DNA from: Acanthopleura granulata | Taxonomy: Eukaryota > Mollusca > Polyplacophora > Chitonida > Chitonidae | Assembly (NCBI GenBank): GCA_016165875.1 | Contig: JABBOT010000007.1 | Coordinates: forward strand, 20,196,139-20,260,138 | Reading direction: 5' to 3' | Length of the DNA stretch: 64,000 bases | Program-made: the position numbers and the translations under genes | In this document: in pieces, positions 29,930-41,599 of the stretch | How the letters are laid out: each line of letters begins with the position of its first letter | How positions within the stretch are numbered: position 1 is the stretch's first letter | The notes under the pieces: model-generated | What the model was told of the DNA's origin: nothing | What the model saw: the letters and a program-made list of their open reading frames with translations, nothing else | Databases searched by the model: none

Positions 29930-32230
29930 CGGGTTCTGCCAGGTCTGTCTCCTACATGTTCCACAAGCCAATTTATTATGTGTGGTGATTTTAATGTCAG
30001 AACAAGTGATCATCCAGACTATGTGCAAGAGGATGAGCCTGATTATCTACCATTATCCGACATGTATGAACAAGGCAACCGGCTAGACCGATCTTCCATC
30101 GAAAAAAGCTCTAATGGACAAAAACTACTTGATCTTTGCAAACACACGCCAACACGGGTAGTAAATAGGAGATGTGATGTCGAACGCGGCATTGGAAAAT
30201 TCTATTGTGTCACACACCGTGGTAACAGCACTGTTGACTAGGTTTTAGCGAAACAAGACCTTCTTTGTGCAATAGAAAACTTTACCCTGGACTATCCAAA
30301 TATATTATCTGATCACTGCTTGATAACTTTTTCATTAGGTCATTATGTACATATTAGTCAACCAATCACTAACAATTCTGAGGAAGCCCCTACTGCCTCA
30401 ATTTTAAATAAATATATGTGGGATAATGACAAGGTAGAGTCTTGCAAAAGTCTATAAAACTCAACTTCTGCGTACAACAAGATTACTGCTTTTCAGTCTG
30501 ATATAGATAGCAATGACCTGAATGGTCAGATACAAGAAAATTCGTTTTCTGATTTTGTCTCTGTACTAGACGAATGTGCATCACCAATTCTCAAATTCTG
30601 TCGAATGTTTATTGCGTCAAAAAGTGATTGTAATAATGCCCCTTGATATGATACCAACTGCGCAATTAAACGCCAGTTTTTCTACAACACACTTAATCCT
30701 TTCGGAGGCAAAAAAATCAAATGTCAATGGATTAAGCATGATTGAAACCAGAAAAGGATAAAAAGTACACTTAGGTGGAACAGAATTTGGAAAATTTTAA
30801 TTTTCTCAAATGCTGAAGATTATTGGTCATATTTAAAAGTAAAAAAAGTTTGCCTAAGTCGAATTTAAGAGCCAATGATTTTACAAACTAGCTCTGTCAA
30901 ATTAGTAACCCAACTAATGATTTCCACCTCTCTAACACGAATTCCCTGCAACCTTTTAACAGGTACAAGGAAAATGGGCTTGTTATAATGTCGATGAGCT
31001 TAACTTTCCAATCCCGGGCGAAGAAGTTTATTTAGCTATTGTTCAGTTAAAAAGCGACACAGCGACAGGGTCTGACCAACTGCTAAATGAGCTGTTCATT
31101 CATGGAAAAGGTATTTTGACTACACAAAAATTGTGAATAATAGATTAACTGCTTGGTCCGAGAAATACCATGTGTATAGCGAAGCACAAGCTGGATTCCG
31201 TAAGGAAATAGTACGGTGGACATCATTTTCGTCTTAAATGCTCTCATAACCAATTTCAGTAACTCTGGAAATTGTTTCTTCTGTGGTTTTATAGACCTCA
31301 CATAAGCATTTGATTACGTATTCGTGAAAAATCTGTGATCCAAAACTATTAAACTTGGTGTAAGAGGTAAAGTTCTCATAATCTTATCTGTGTATTAACG
31401 TGTCAAGTCTCGCCTGAAATTTATGAACAGTCTTGGCTCTGAATTCATATGTCAGACAGATATTAGGCACGAAGAGTGTCTTCACCGTTGTTTTGTATGT
31501 AGCTAAATAACATCGAAGAGGAGTTCTTCATGAAAAGTTCGGATTGTCTTGGTGTAAATTATTTGAATTTGCCTTTGCTGATATACGCGGATGAAATTGC
31601 CGTCTTCTTTGAAGATCCCGAAGGTCTACATAAAATTTAAATTGTGTTTAAATTATGGTGCAGAAATTTGGCAAATCGTAAATAGATTTAGCTACTTTGG
31701 AATAGTTTCACACCGACTGGTTTTTTTACAGCTTGTGAAAATACATTAGCGAGTAAAGCAAAGAAAGCGAAGTTTGCAAATTACAATTTGGCGCCTAATG
31801 TTGAACGGGTGCATCTCCAGTTCTGCAAAAGTGTTATCGGGGTGAAGTGCAGTACGCAAAACGATACTGTATACGGTGAGACCGGGCGAGTGTGTATGTA
31901 TACAAGGAGACTCGTCATTATTGTTAAATATTGTTTAAAAATAATTTTCACACTTAGCCATCAATACTTATAAGGGTTGTACATCAGCTAATGGATGACT
32001 TGGTTTCTCTCCCACGCAAAGCAAGCTGGACTACTAAAATAAGAAATTTGCTTGATCGCCTTGGTCTGTATTATGCTCGGATGACAGTATCTTTATGTAT
32101 CCAAAGCCTTCAGTTTGCACAGTCATGTTAATTATGACGGTTAGTTTTCCCCCACTGGCTCAGTGCTTGTATTTCAAAAGCATATTTACGTCGTACTAAA
32201 CCTCCTGTCCTTCATCGATGTATGTAAATT
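29930..32230 (+). pseudogene. Second LINE family, heavily decayed ORF2 (endonuclease and reverse transcriptase)
   Basis: Plus strand. Endonuclease: FIMCGDFNVRTSDHPDYV, then GQKLLDLCKHTPTRVVNRR and HRGNSTVD followed by a stop, and LSDHCLITFSLG (Ser-Asp-His). RT: about 31,010 FPIPGEEVYLAIVQLKSDTA, about 31,140 NRLTAWSEKYHVYSEAQAGF, about 31,280 FIDLT, about 31,430 FMNSLGSEFICQTD, about 31,560 LIYADEIAVFFEDPEGLHK, where the catalytic YADD reads YADE. Tail: VERVHLQFCKSVIGVKCST at 31,797 and on. Many stops and indels. The wording of the motifs matches a LINE type common in mollusc and coral genomes and clearly different from copies A/B. Confidence 0.75.
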
Positions 32231-32336
32231 GTTAAAATGTATGCTCATGGGCCAAGTGGCTTTTGCAATAAGGTTCATTCATAAAGTAAGCGGCCGTTCA
32301 GTAAGTGAAATATTTTGCAGTACCACACCCTAATGC

Positions 32337-32440
32337 AATAACCAAAGAAAATACAACGGAAATTGTTGAAATTATTTGTGCAGAGCATATTAAATGACAT
32401 TAAGCTGCCTGATGAATCCGAAAAATAAACAGTCCCATTG
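32337..32440 (+). repeat. Dispersed repeat, copy 3
   Basis: Matches the second half of 19,801-20,030 (ACAACGGAAATTGTTGAAA, GCCTGATGAATCC with mismatches). Confidence 0.5.
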
Positions 32441-32663
32441 CTTTCCGCATTGCTGTAAAGGTGTGGACAAACTTAAAACGTTCCCGGGCGAATTAATGTG
32501 CAAGACATAAACACGTACATGAGTGTTTCTGTTAGAGCAAGTCTGCGGCATGTTAGTGAAAACAGCGCTTCCCGTGGATACCTACAGTGTATGATGTAAT
32601 GCTTATGTTATCAGTCTTATGGTGTAATGATTCTGGAGTCATTATGTAATCATCTTGCGGCAG

Positions 32664-32701
32664 ATATATATATATATATATATATAATGTGTGTGTGTGT
32701 A
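32664..32701. repeat. Compound microsatellite (TA)n(TG)n
   Basis: A run of alternating TA followed directly by alternating GT. Simple sequence, likely length-variable. Confidence 0.95.
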
Positions 32702-32805
32702 CACGCAATCCTGTGTTAGATTTGATGCTACAGATCAGTTTTCAACATAATTGTTTGAAAGTTTTTAGACATATAGGATTTAGGCGATATACCTCATACA
32801 TATTA

Positions 32806-33080
32806 GGGGGCCTCCTTGGCCCAATTGGTTAGCGCTCTGACACAGCGCTATGACTCAAAAGCCTCCAACCAATGCGGTCGTTGTGAGTTCAAATCCAGCT
32901 CATGGTGGCGTCCTCTCCGCTCGTATGTGGGAAGGTCTGCAAGCGATCTGGGAATGGTCGTGGGTTTTCCCCGGAATCTGCCCGATTTCCTCCAACCATA
33001 ATGCTGGCCGCCGACGTATAAACCAAATATTCTTGAGTACGGGGTAGAACACCAATCAAATAAATTAAATAAATAAATCA
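32806..33080 (+). repeat. tRNA-derived SINE, near full length
   Basis: About 275 bp. The head has a box A-like TTGGCCCAATTGGTTAGCGC and a box B-like GTGAGTTCAAATCC, Pol III promoter elements of a tRNA ancestor. The body contains GTGGGAAGGTCTGCAAGCG and CCCGATTTCCTCCAACCATA. The tail reads AACACCAATCAAATAAATTA then an (AAAT)n run. The other copies (36.5, 38.3, 39.4, 47.6, 51.5, 57.0, 61.0 kb) are fragments or diverged versions. Confidence 0.85.
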
Positions 33081-34300
33081 AACATGTTATACCATATATA
33101 CAGGTTAGATTCGTCTTTAAAAGGTATCCCTTTTGCAAAGGAAAGTGGGCAAGGTGGTGCTGAATTCAATGTGTCCTTTTCTGCTCCTTCAAACATACAT
33201 TTCTCCAAAAATATTGTTTTTCTTAAGCCTTATTATCAAATTTCCCACGACAGTCGGTGCCGTTTGATGACATATAAAATTGCTTAATGTTTGAGATAAC
33301 CATAAATATACTATATTTGAGAATGACCCCAAGTATAAGTGTTACCATGTTTTTTTTCTTCTGAGGTTCATGCTCCTTTCGTCAATTAAAAAGTTTTAAT
33401 TTTAAACTTTACTTCTATGTATTAGATGTCATTACCACACTGTTCCATCGTTCTTTGACACTCAAAATATCAAATTTTCAACTGATTCAAGAATTTGATT
33501 AATACGTTGAAGATCTCTGAAAATCAATTGTCTGTAAAACACCCACTGCACTTATGTATTTTGATCTGGAATACAGCAACATGTCAGGGTTTAAAACTTT
33601 ACTGACTTACAGTTTTGATTTACGTTTGAGGTATTTGTCCCGTGTAGAACATATCACCAATCTCCCATCACCATTATTAGTAATTGCTTTCTCGTGTAGA
33701 CCAGATAGGATAAAGTTTTATATCTGTCATAACCGTATATACTTTTAGAATTTTAATTCACTTAGGCAAGAAAAATTAAAAAATTTGCGAAGATTAGCAT
33801 TTTGAGAAACAGCCCAATTTTTTCTTCAGGCTTTCTTTTTATTGTGAAGTAAAATAAATTTAAAAAGCTTTTCTGCTTATCAGCAGTCGCTTATGTTGGT
33901 CTAGTATCCTTAAAATTGGTGTGAGCATTTGCCCTCGTGTGTGTTGTAGGTGATGCCAAATATTTCTTCATGATCTGTAAAACGTTCACGGAGTCGAGAG
34001 AGTAGAAATGGTTAATTTGAACTTGATTCCTTATTGGCAGCACGTTTTCAGGCAATTATTGTGTTTTTCCCTCGCATAGTGATCATTTTTATATAGATAT
34101 ATATGTATATAAATTCGCGTGTTTCCTAAGTTATATCCAGCCGGGGTCGGGCAATGATTTCTCCAAATTTTTCGGAGGCAGCAGTGTAATTGTATCCTTA
34201 CGACCGTGGCTTGTTGTAAGGAGAAAGTGTCAGTATATGGTTGAAACAATACCGTGAACTATGTTCACTGCTAAACTGTGTTTACTTCCAAGTAGGTGAA
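33081..34300. other. Gene-free stretch
   Basis: AT-rich, with no supported gene or recognised element. Frames at 33,084-33,287 and 33,554-33,748 show no domain. Confidence 0.45.
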
Positions 34301-34306
34301 TTTTAT

Positions 34307-34442
34307 TTTCGTTAATAGAATTAGCTCACCAAGTTGGGCACGTGTACATGCATTATTGCATCCATCATTCATGGTTTCGTTAATAGAATTAGCTCTCCAA
34401 GTTGGGCACGTGTACACGCATTATTGCATACATTTTCAAGTT
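34307..34442. repeat. 68-bp tandem duplication (two units)
   Basis: GTTAATAGAATTAGCTC starts at 34,311 and again at 34,379. The two units differ at only a few positions (for example CACCAAG versus TCCAAG, ACATGC versus ACACGC). Confidence 0.85.
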
Positions 34443-34819
34443 CGCTGCCATATTTTCCTCTGTAATATTTGCTTTGAATTCTAAATTCTAAAACACAGTT
34501 AACTGAGTATCTATCCTTTTTGTCAAGATCTTGTAATTTGTGGGGAAAGGAGCTTTTATATACATTCTTAGATGCAGGTTATCAGTTTCATTACGGTAAT
34601 AATACAATAAACCCACGAATCCGTTTTACAGGCGCATCGCTGATCACGAATGCAAGAATGAAAGAATGAATGGTAATGGTTTAACGCCATATCTGCAATA
34701 TAAACACAATAGTGGTATGTCGACCTTTAACTGTAGTTTTTTAATTACTTTTGAAAATGTTCGGTTGGTGTCTTTTGATCACAAAACGTCGAGAGGATGG
34801 ATTCAACATATGCTCGCAA

Positions 34820-34895
34820 CTATATTATTGAGATATTGAGGATGTGGTGTTTAGCCATAATCATTCATTCATTCGTTTATTCTAGGACAGGGTCG
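34820..34895 (+). repeat. LINE 3' tail fragment with (ATTC)n end
   Basis: TTGAGATATTGAGGATGTGG then TTTAGCCATAATCATTCATTC: the same 3' end as at 57,640-57,690 and 46,000-46,045. A short 5'-truncated insertion of the LINE family found on the minus strand at 4-13 and 54-59 kb. Confidence 0.6.
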
Positions 34896-35504
34896 GTGTT
34901 TCGGGGACATCGTCCGCTATAAGCTGACCAGAAAACCTGAAACAGCGCTTCAAGTACTTGAAATGCCCGAATCAGTCAAATGATAAAAAAATGCATTACC
35001 TTTTTAAACAAATGGCTAACAAGAAAAGTATAATGTGTGAGGGGATTTTTATTTCTGAATATAGAAAATAGCATCGGAAAACATGCCATTTTTGCGCAAT
35101 AAGATAAGCGACATCACAAAACTTGATCGGATTACCAAATATTTACAATTTTTGATATTTATCTACGGGGGTGACTTTTGTCGTCGGTGTGCTTTAGGTG
35201 ATTTTCTAGTTTCAGCATACGCTTGTGCAGCTGTTGTACTCATAAATGTTGATTTGTCATTTGATCAGATCTTTACGTTTGCTATCTAAATGCTCTTTAC
35301 ACGGCTCAACACTTACAATGCACAATAAATATGCATGAGAAGATAAAATTTGAACAACTATTGCAAAAAATGTAGTAGAATGATTCTCATATTACATTGA
35401 TGTGCCTGTTATATTTATGTCTCGTCTAAGATTTACTCGTCGATTAGTTTTGTGAATGTGCTTATCTTAGATGTTATTTCATTATGTGATAGCAGTGCAA
35501 GGTT

Positions 35505-35680
35505 TCAGTGTATAAAAGAGCGCACGGGTTCCTTAACTTGATCTCCAGAACTATGTTCATGTTGAGGTGTTGTGATTAGTGCGTTGCCCAAGCAAACGCT
35601 GTTGAGAACTGCCTGTGTTCCTGTGAACGTGTGGGCAAGGTTATCAGGCAAATCATGTCCAAAAAATAAAAGCACATATT
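35505..35680 (+). promoter_or_regulatory. TATA-box-like core followed by AATAAA, repeated motif
   Basis: TATAAAAGAGCGC at 35,511 is followed 150 bp later by AAAAAATAAAAGC. A related block, TATAAGAGAGCAGC near 23,746, is also followed by a similar ATGTTCA segment. Could be the promoter-to-polyA part of a degenerate LTR or other element. No gene follows. Confidence 0.25.
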
Positions 35681-36524
35681 TGTGTTTCTCTTAGACCCCA
35701 TCAGAAATTGTAAACAAGTTTACTTTTATATCTAAATTCATTTCTTCATATTAAGTCTGAAAATTCGGAAGTCTTGTAAATAGCACAATATCACAATCCG
35801 ATAAACTAGTGTAATCAAAACCCTTTACAAACCCTATATGCTGATGTGGAGCTGCAGTGTCTCCGATAAAACTCGGTGTCGTTATTTAAAATTTTGTTAT
35901 CCTTTATCGCAAACAACACACACTTGATCAGTTGTGCGCAAACAAAATTAGATGTATGTTCTACCTGTCGTCATATGGTGAATAAATGAATGAACGAACG
36001 ATTGAATACCGACATCAGCTGAGTAACTTACACAGATGCTTACCAGAAATGAAAGCTCGCTTTTCACGGGCTTGGTCTTTAGAATCCTTTATTTGAACAC
36101 ACAGATGTCTTTTTGATAAGGAGGCGATTTTTTCTCACAGATATATGGATGTGTACATATTATTGATACGAATTCGGCAGATCCATATATTGAATCCATA
36201 TTGAAGTGAGCAATTTTGCTTATTCAAAGCTATACAAAAAATTTTGTCGTAAAAATAATTGTTTTCCCCTAGTGTATTGTGTTTTATTTTTTTAATTGGG
36301 TATGTGCAAATAGTGTGTAGAATTATTTAGTATTTGTGCTTAGCACATGTAAGAATATTTTCCTGTTAAATTTTAAATGTAACGAAGAACTTTTTTCTGA
36401 GGTTTTTGTTTTATTCATCAAGAAATAGCTTGGAAAATACTTTAAATAATTGTCGTGAGCGGACAGTAGAGTGGATCGAACAGAGCTATCCGGTTTAACC
36501 TTTAACATAAATCTGACAGAGCCC

Positions 36525-36605
36525 GTTGGAAACACACGATCATCCACAGGTTGCTGGCAGCCGTTCCCGCGTACGACCGGAGATTGGCCAGCATGAGCTG
36601 GTTAG
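36525..36605 (-). repeat. SINE body fragment
   Basis: Plus-strand GTTGGAAACACACGATCATC, CACAGGTTGCTGGCAGCCG and CGCGTACGACCGGAGA are the reverse complement of the SINE body (CGTACG..GGAAGGTCTGCCAGCAACCTG..ATGGTCGTGGG type). Confidence 0.6.
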
Positions 36606-37009
36606 AGGCACCAAGGTCATTAAGCCCATTTTTAAATGTAAAAACCAGTTCATTTTAAAATTCCAAACACTATATAACTCTCTTCCCATTAATCTCTCTC
36701 AGCGATGTAAATTACATCGGAGCAGTTCATGTTATTCTTATATTTGGTTTACCCTGTGGCTATAGTTTACAATGTACTTCTAAAAGCACTGATGGTTCTT
36801 TACTTTAAATACTTATTCTTCTACAGTCTGGGATTTTATGCCTCATACATATTTGAACGTCAAAACGTCTGTGTAACATTGAGCGATACAAGCATCGGGG
36901 CATACACGCGCCAAGCCTGGAGTCAGTGGCAGTGGGATACTAAAGATTAATTAATTGTCAATCCTCTAAGGTATCTAAAGAAACCGGATATCCTTTTTTG
37001 AGACTTTCT

Positions 37010-37260
37010 CCCCTGGAATTAAATCGTAATTATCGGTCTTGAAGCTATGTATAAGCATTAGTTCGAAACCATTGCCTCAAGCCAGTTGTATAGTTTGGTC
37101 TGACAGTGGACAGCTTTAAATGATATCTAGAAATAAACACAAGCCAAGTTTTGAGATCACGCGAAACTGCTTTGATGCTCAGATGTGACATTAGCAGAAC
37201 TTGTCTAGTGAACACTTTCATTAAGTTACCTTACACTACATACATTATGTCGATTTATTT
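37010..37260 (+). repeat. Diverged repeat, partner at 40,690-40,940
   Basis: Shared order: TTCGAAAC.ATTGC, TTTAAA..AGT/ATATCTAGA, AAACA.A..CAA, GAGATCA, GCT...GTGCT.AGATGTGAC, ACTTT.ATTA..TTACCTT. Same orientation. Unclassified family. Confidence 0.45.
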
Positions 37261-38249
37261 AGCGATGGGGAGATAATAGTTTCGACATTAATTTCCCATA
37301 AGGAGAAATGTCAAAGTTTTCTGTTCTAACGCAGCCCTAAACATTCCGTAACCAATGAGCAATGCTACATAGCTTGCTTAGCCTGTGCAAAAGAAACCAT
37401 GAAATCCTTGACTTAAGTTGACAGTCAATATCTGGAGCTTCCTATGCCAGAGGCTGGCAGAGATGCCTAACAACTCAAAGGGGAGGATACTCGCAGCCTC
37501 ATCCCCACCTGATAAATTGTGCTTGCTTGCCGAAAATTCCAACTTTTCATCAAAAAAACTCATACCTGTCCAAAGTCTACACAATGTCCATTATTTCCAT
37601 ACATACTTCTGTACGCCAAAAAGGGCTGGCTGGCTGGCAGGGAAAAGAGACTTTATATCCTAACTTACACAGAATTACATTCGTATGAGCATAAACGCTA
37701 TCAGAGTACTGTTTCCATATTCGTGGGCAGCCTCTGCATGCTTGGATTAAAAGACAAGTCTGGAGAAGTATAACGTAAACTGTGGTAAAATACTAAGGTT
37801 TGAAGATTTAAAAAAGATCATCCGATAATTGTCTACACGCTAACTAAGAAACATATGCTTCATCGCCCTAAAGTCACACAGCTGTCAGAAGACTATTTTA
37901 TTCTACCGACCCGAAGCTGACTGATTGTACGCTCTGTAGCGGTGAACTGTCAAGCCGTGCCCCTCTCGTCTGTATTCGACGTGCTGTTTATGCAGCCAAA
38001 ACCTGCACACTGTGGCATACCAACTCTTCATTCTTATCTGTGCACTGACAAAACAAGGGGCAACATCCAGCCATCCGTAATCTAGTTGCATTCGCATCCC
38101 TATATTAGTAGCGTTATGTACATTCAAAAAATAATTTCGAAATGATTTAAGGTCCCAATTTATTTCTTATCCTCTAATTAGGTTTACATAATTCTGAGAT
38201 CTGGCCGACCAAAATTATTTTTGTAGTTAGGTCCTCTTCTGCATGGATT

Positions 38250-38345
38250 TATTTTTATTTTTTTGATTGCTGTTTTACTCCCATTCAAGAATACTTCGTT
38301 TATACGAAGGCGGCCATCATGGGTCATTATCTACACCAAAGCGGA
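38250..38345 (-). repeat. SINE tail fragment
   Basis: TTTTTATTTTTTTGATTGCTG then TTTTACTCCCATTCAAGAATAC and ATACGAAGGCGGCCATCAT: reverse complement of the SINE 3' end, diverged. Confidence 0.65.
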
Positions 38346-38649
38346 AACAGACATAATTTTGTTGAAAATGGACAAAACATAACAAACTTTAGGTAACAAA
38401 AACAGATCAAAACGGGTCATGATTTACCGACCATGAGCAAAGTGATCTGAAAGTCGTTGTGGTAAAGATACGTACTAAGTTTCAGTTCAGTGTACTACAG
38501 TGTTTAGCAAAAAAGTCTGCAAAAGTCTTTAACTCCAGATGTGAACAACGACAGCCATAAGTTTGTCTACATGGAATACACGGGCCCGAAGCTGGAGCAT
38601 ATCGATTCCCGTTTTTTCACGGCTAGAATTTAATTAACAACAGTAATTA

Positions 38650-38930
38650 CATCCCTAGGATAGCAGTCTGCTATTAGGACACAGCGGCGTTTCATGATTG
38701 AAGCAATACTATAAATTGTCCTAACTGCTAAACAAAGGACCCATCGCGAAAAAATGGGAATTATCACACGTTGATGCAGTAGTGTAATATTTTTCATGTT
38801 ACAAAATGGTAAAATTTTTTGATTTCGATGTACAATTAACATAATTCTTTACAGCGGCCAAAATTCGTGTGAACAAATTCATACTTTTTCTCTTCTCAGA
38901 ACATAAATTTGGGATCAAAAGCAGAATTTG
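38650..38930 (+). repeat. Dispersed repeat, partner at 20,290-20,560
   Basis: CTAAACAAAGGACCCATC, ATTATCACACGTTGATGCAG and TTCTCTTCTCAGAACATAAA align with the copy at 20.3-20.56 kb. Confidence 0.55.
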
Positions 38931-39414
38931 TTATTTTCAGGCAATTTGTTGTGAGACTTCCCATCATACTTAAGATCCTTACGTAATCCAGAACTATCTC
39001 TAGATGGAGAGTTGTAAATTATTTCAAAGTAACATTTTCGTTCACGTAATAATTTTTGGTAAATCCAAGAAATAAAAAATGACTTTGTGTATATTTCTGA
39101 GGACTGAAACATACACCGGCAGCTCGGCATCATGACGCTATAGTCAACCTGCCCGCCCTGAGAAGTTACACCTTCACGGGCAAATGGATATCGTCGTAGT
39201 ACCGTCCCTACTACGGTTTGTATCTTACAAGACTGTGGTCCATCGATTCGAGAATTCGCAAGAACTATGAACTCTATATTTACGTGGACTGACTCGACTT
39301 TGGAGCCTGGATATTCCATCTGGATTTGGACGGTATCATCAGTGAGACATTATATATTTTTGTAATATTCTGTATTGTTTTTTATGTTATTGTCGGTTAT
39401 ACTCTCTGTCTATT

Positions 39415-39600
39415 TTCAAGTCCAACTTCCTCTCCGGTCATACGTGGGAATGTCTGCCAGCAACCTGCGGATGGTCGTGGGTTTCCCTTGGGCTCTTGCC
39501 CGGTTTCGTCCCACCATATTGCTGGTCGCCGTCCTATAAGTGAAATATTTTTGAGTAAAAAAAATAAAAACAATAATCAAATAAATAAATAAATATTTGT
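39415..39600 (+). repeat. SINE copy, head truncated
   Basis: CCGGTCATACGTGGGAATGT, CTGCGGATGGTCGTGGGTTT and ATTGCTGGTCGCCGTCCTAT, then AATATTTTTGAGTAAAA and an (AAAT)n tail. Confidence 0.8.
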
Positions 39601-39628
39601 CTATTTTGTTCAAATATATGTATTGATC

Positions 39629-39961
39629 TTAATCAAGCGTCTTCGTGTTTCTTGATTTTGTGTAGGTCCTGTCTGAGGGTCGAACAAGCCATTTCTTTTC
39701 ACTTTTACTCTCCGATAGTGGTACCCTTACTATGGCCGATATCGTCATGGGTCCTTTCAAATAGTTCTATTGTAGAGGAGACTCCGTAGAAACTCTGCCT
39801 CCAGGTAACATAACTAGTTTGCACGGTCCACCATAATACACCCATGTTGTTGTGAACTTCACACCTGTGCTGTGCACAAATCTAGGATAGACAGCTTCAC
39901 AAAAAAATCTCCAGTAGAGGGCCTCTTTAGAATTATTTTGCCTCTTTAAGACGGATGAAAT
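39629..39961 (-). pseudogene. Coding-like segment, unrecognised, one in-frame stop
   Basis: A minus frame open for about 110 codons from 39,961 to the TAA at 39,629-39,631, broken once by TAG at 39,767-39,769. Residues before the stop look like real protein: KEALYWRFFCEAVYPRF, VKFTTTWVYYGGPCKLVML; after it, LKGPMTISAIVRVPL and SEKKWLVRPSDRTY. The aromatic-rich composition and low stop density set it apart from surrounding DNA. I cannot assign a family. It could be a decayed exon, a retrocopy or a fragment of an unrecognised element. Confidence 0.35.
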
Positions 39962-39969
39962 TCAGAAAA

Positions 39970-40610
39970 GCGATTTCAGATACACCTTTGTCTGGTGCAA
40001 CATTATTTTCCCTGTCTAGGATTGAGTTTTAGTGGATGCCGTGCATGGTGACTTCATGTCTAGCAAAATTTAACATTTTTATTGGTTTTCATTGCCATTT
40101 TTTGTAAGGCTAAAATTTGAAAGAGAAATTACCAGATTGTGAAATTTCTTATTGTCCATTGTCACAAACGAAGAGAGCAATGTATCACTGCGGGGTGGCT
40201 TTTCAGAGAAGAAAGATATAATACGCCGCGATTATATTTCTGATCGTGGTAAAAACGTTTAGGAATGAAGATGGCAAACAAAGTATTTTAGAAGACAGCC
40301 GCAAACGTGTCTCCATCTTTGGTTCCATCCGACAGCATGTAAATTTATAACCCGCAGAATTGTCAATGATTTATCGATGCTGGCACTCATTAGAATGATT
40401 GAACATATTTTTATATATATCTGCCATTATTTTTACGATGCTAGGCGTGATAGTACAAGCTGAAGTCAACGAATCGCTTAGATCTATTCCTGGAACTGTA
40501 TTGCCCGATTTTGTACAGTCTGACACAGATGGTATTTAGATGTTTTCCACTGGACCGGTAATTCATTGCCATTAAGTGTCAGTTGATTATAAGGTTAATG
40601 CCTTGCAAGT
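39970..40610. other. Gene-free stretch
   Basis: No supported gene or recognised repeat. Confidence 0.4.
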
Positions 40611-40689
40611 GTTAATGTTTGATCGATGAATGAGATGGATGATCAGGACTTAGGTATATTAGTATTCGCTGTCTTCTCATTAGCTTGTA

Positions 40690-40940
40690 TTAGCAACCGA
40701 GGAGTTGCATTTGTGCAAAATCAAACGTTGCACAGCAAGTATTGGCTCGAAACTATTGCTCCGAAAGAGCTTGTAGGATTTACCTTACACTCACATTTTA
40801 AACTAGTGTCTAGAGCTAAACATAGACAACGTTGGAGATCACTCAAAGCTGCTCCAGTGCTGAGATGTGACAGTGACAGACCAATTATTGTCAGCACTTT
40901 TATTATTTTACCTTCCAATTTATTTGGCGACACATTGCTT
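40690..40940 (+). repeat. Diverged repeat, partner at 37,010-37,260
   Basis: Overlaps a 113-codon plus frame (40,626-40,967) that has no recognisable domain. The partner copy does not keep that frame, so the alignment supports a repeat, not a gene. Confidence 0.45.
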
Positions 40941-41599
40941 CGAAGGTATAGAAGAGTTTCCATATAACGGGTCTATACGCAGATTACATTTGCAGGCTTC
41001 TTGGTTTTGCTGACAGGTCATATGGATCAAAAAATCTTGACAAGCATCTAGAGTGTGTATAGCTTGATTTTGTTCAGTATTCTACATATATAAGCCCTGA
41101 TAACGTATGTTTTCGAAAGGCTTATAATACTTTAGTAGTTGTAAAATCAGTTTGCTAAGTCAAAACGAAAAGTGGTGGCGAATAACATTGTGCAGATTTT
41201 ACGCCCAGATATAGAGTTATATATAACCAGGGCCCTGTAGAAAATAGGAATGAGGGCCGACATGGAAAAGTAGCGTTGTTTTTGCTTAAAAACACCGTTA
41301 ACTACGCGAAGAAACAGGTGTATCATAGAGCGCGACACAGAGCAGAAAATCACTGATCTGGTCAACAATACTTAAAATCTGCTCCATGTTGAAGTATGTT
41401 TGTAGAAACTGTACAGGTATACTCACACGCAAAAGCAACGCAAGTGGAGTATCAAATGTAAATGTTATATATTTTCAACAGCAAAGACACGAATTACATA
41501 AAGGGTGAGATTGAAAAAAAAATTGACAGAAGACACTTTAATGGGTGGAAACACAGATGACATCATTATTTTTCCGGACGGTGAAGGGGTCACACAGTT

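Noticed and set aside
32806..32905. A functional tRNA gene
   Set aside because: Box A- and B-like motifs are present, but no closed cloverleaf forms and the sequence continues into a repeated SINE body.
37378..37773. Overlapping ORFs on both strands
   Set aside because: No recognisable motifs, and the overlapping frames disagree on which would be real.
37903..38127. 74-codon minus-strand frame
   Set aside because: No motif or paralogue seen; length is within chance for this window.
38915..39319. 134-codon minus-strand frame
   Set aside because: Composition is somewhat protein-like, but no motif, no convincing splice sites and no second copy were found, and the last part overlaps the dispersed repeat at 38,650-38,930.
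40626..40967. 113-codon plus-strand frame
   Set aside because: Overlaps a repeat whose partner at 37.0 kb does not keep the frame; no domain recognised.
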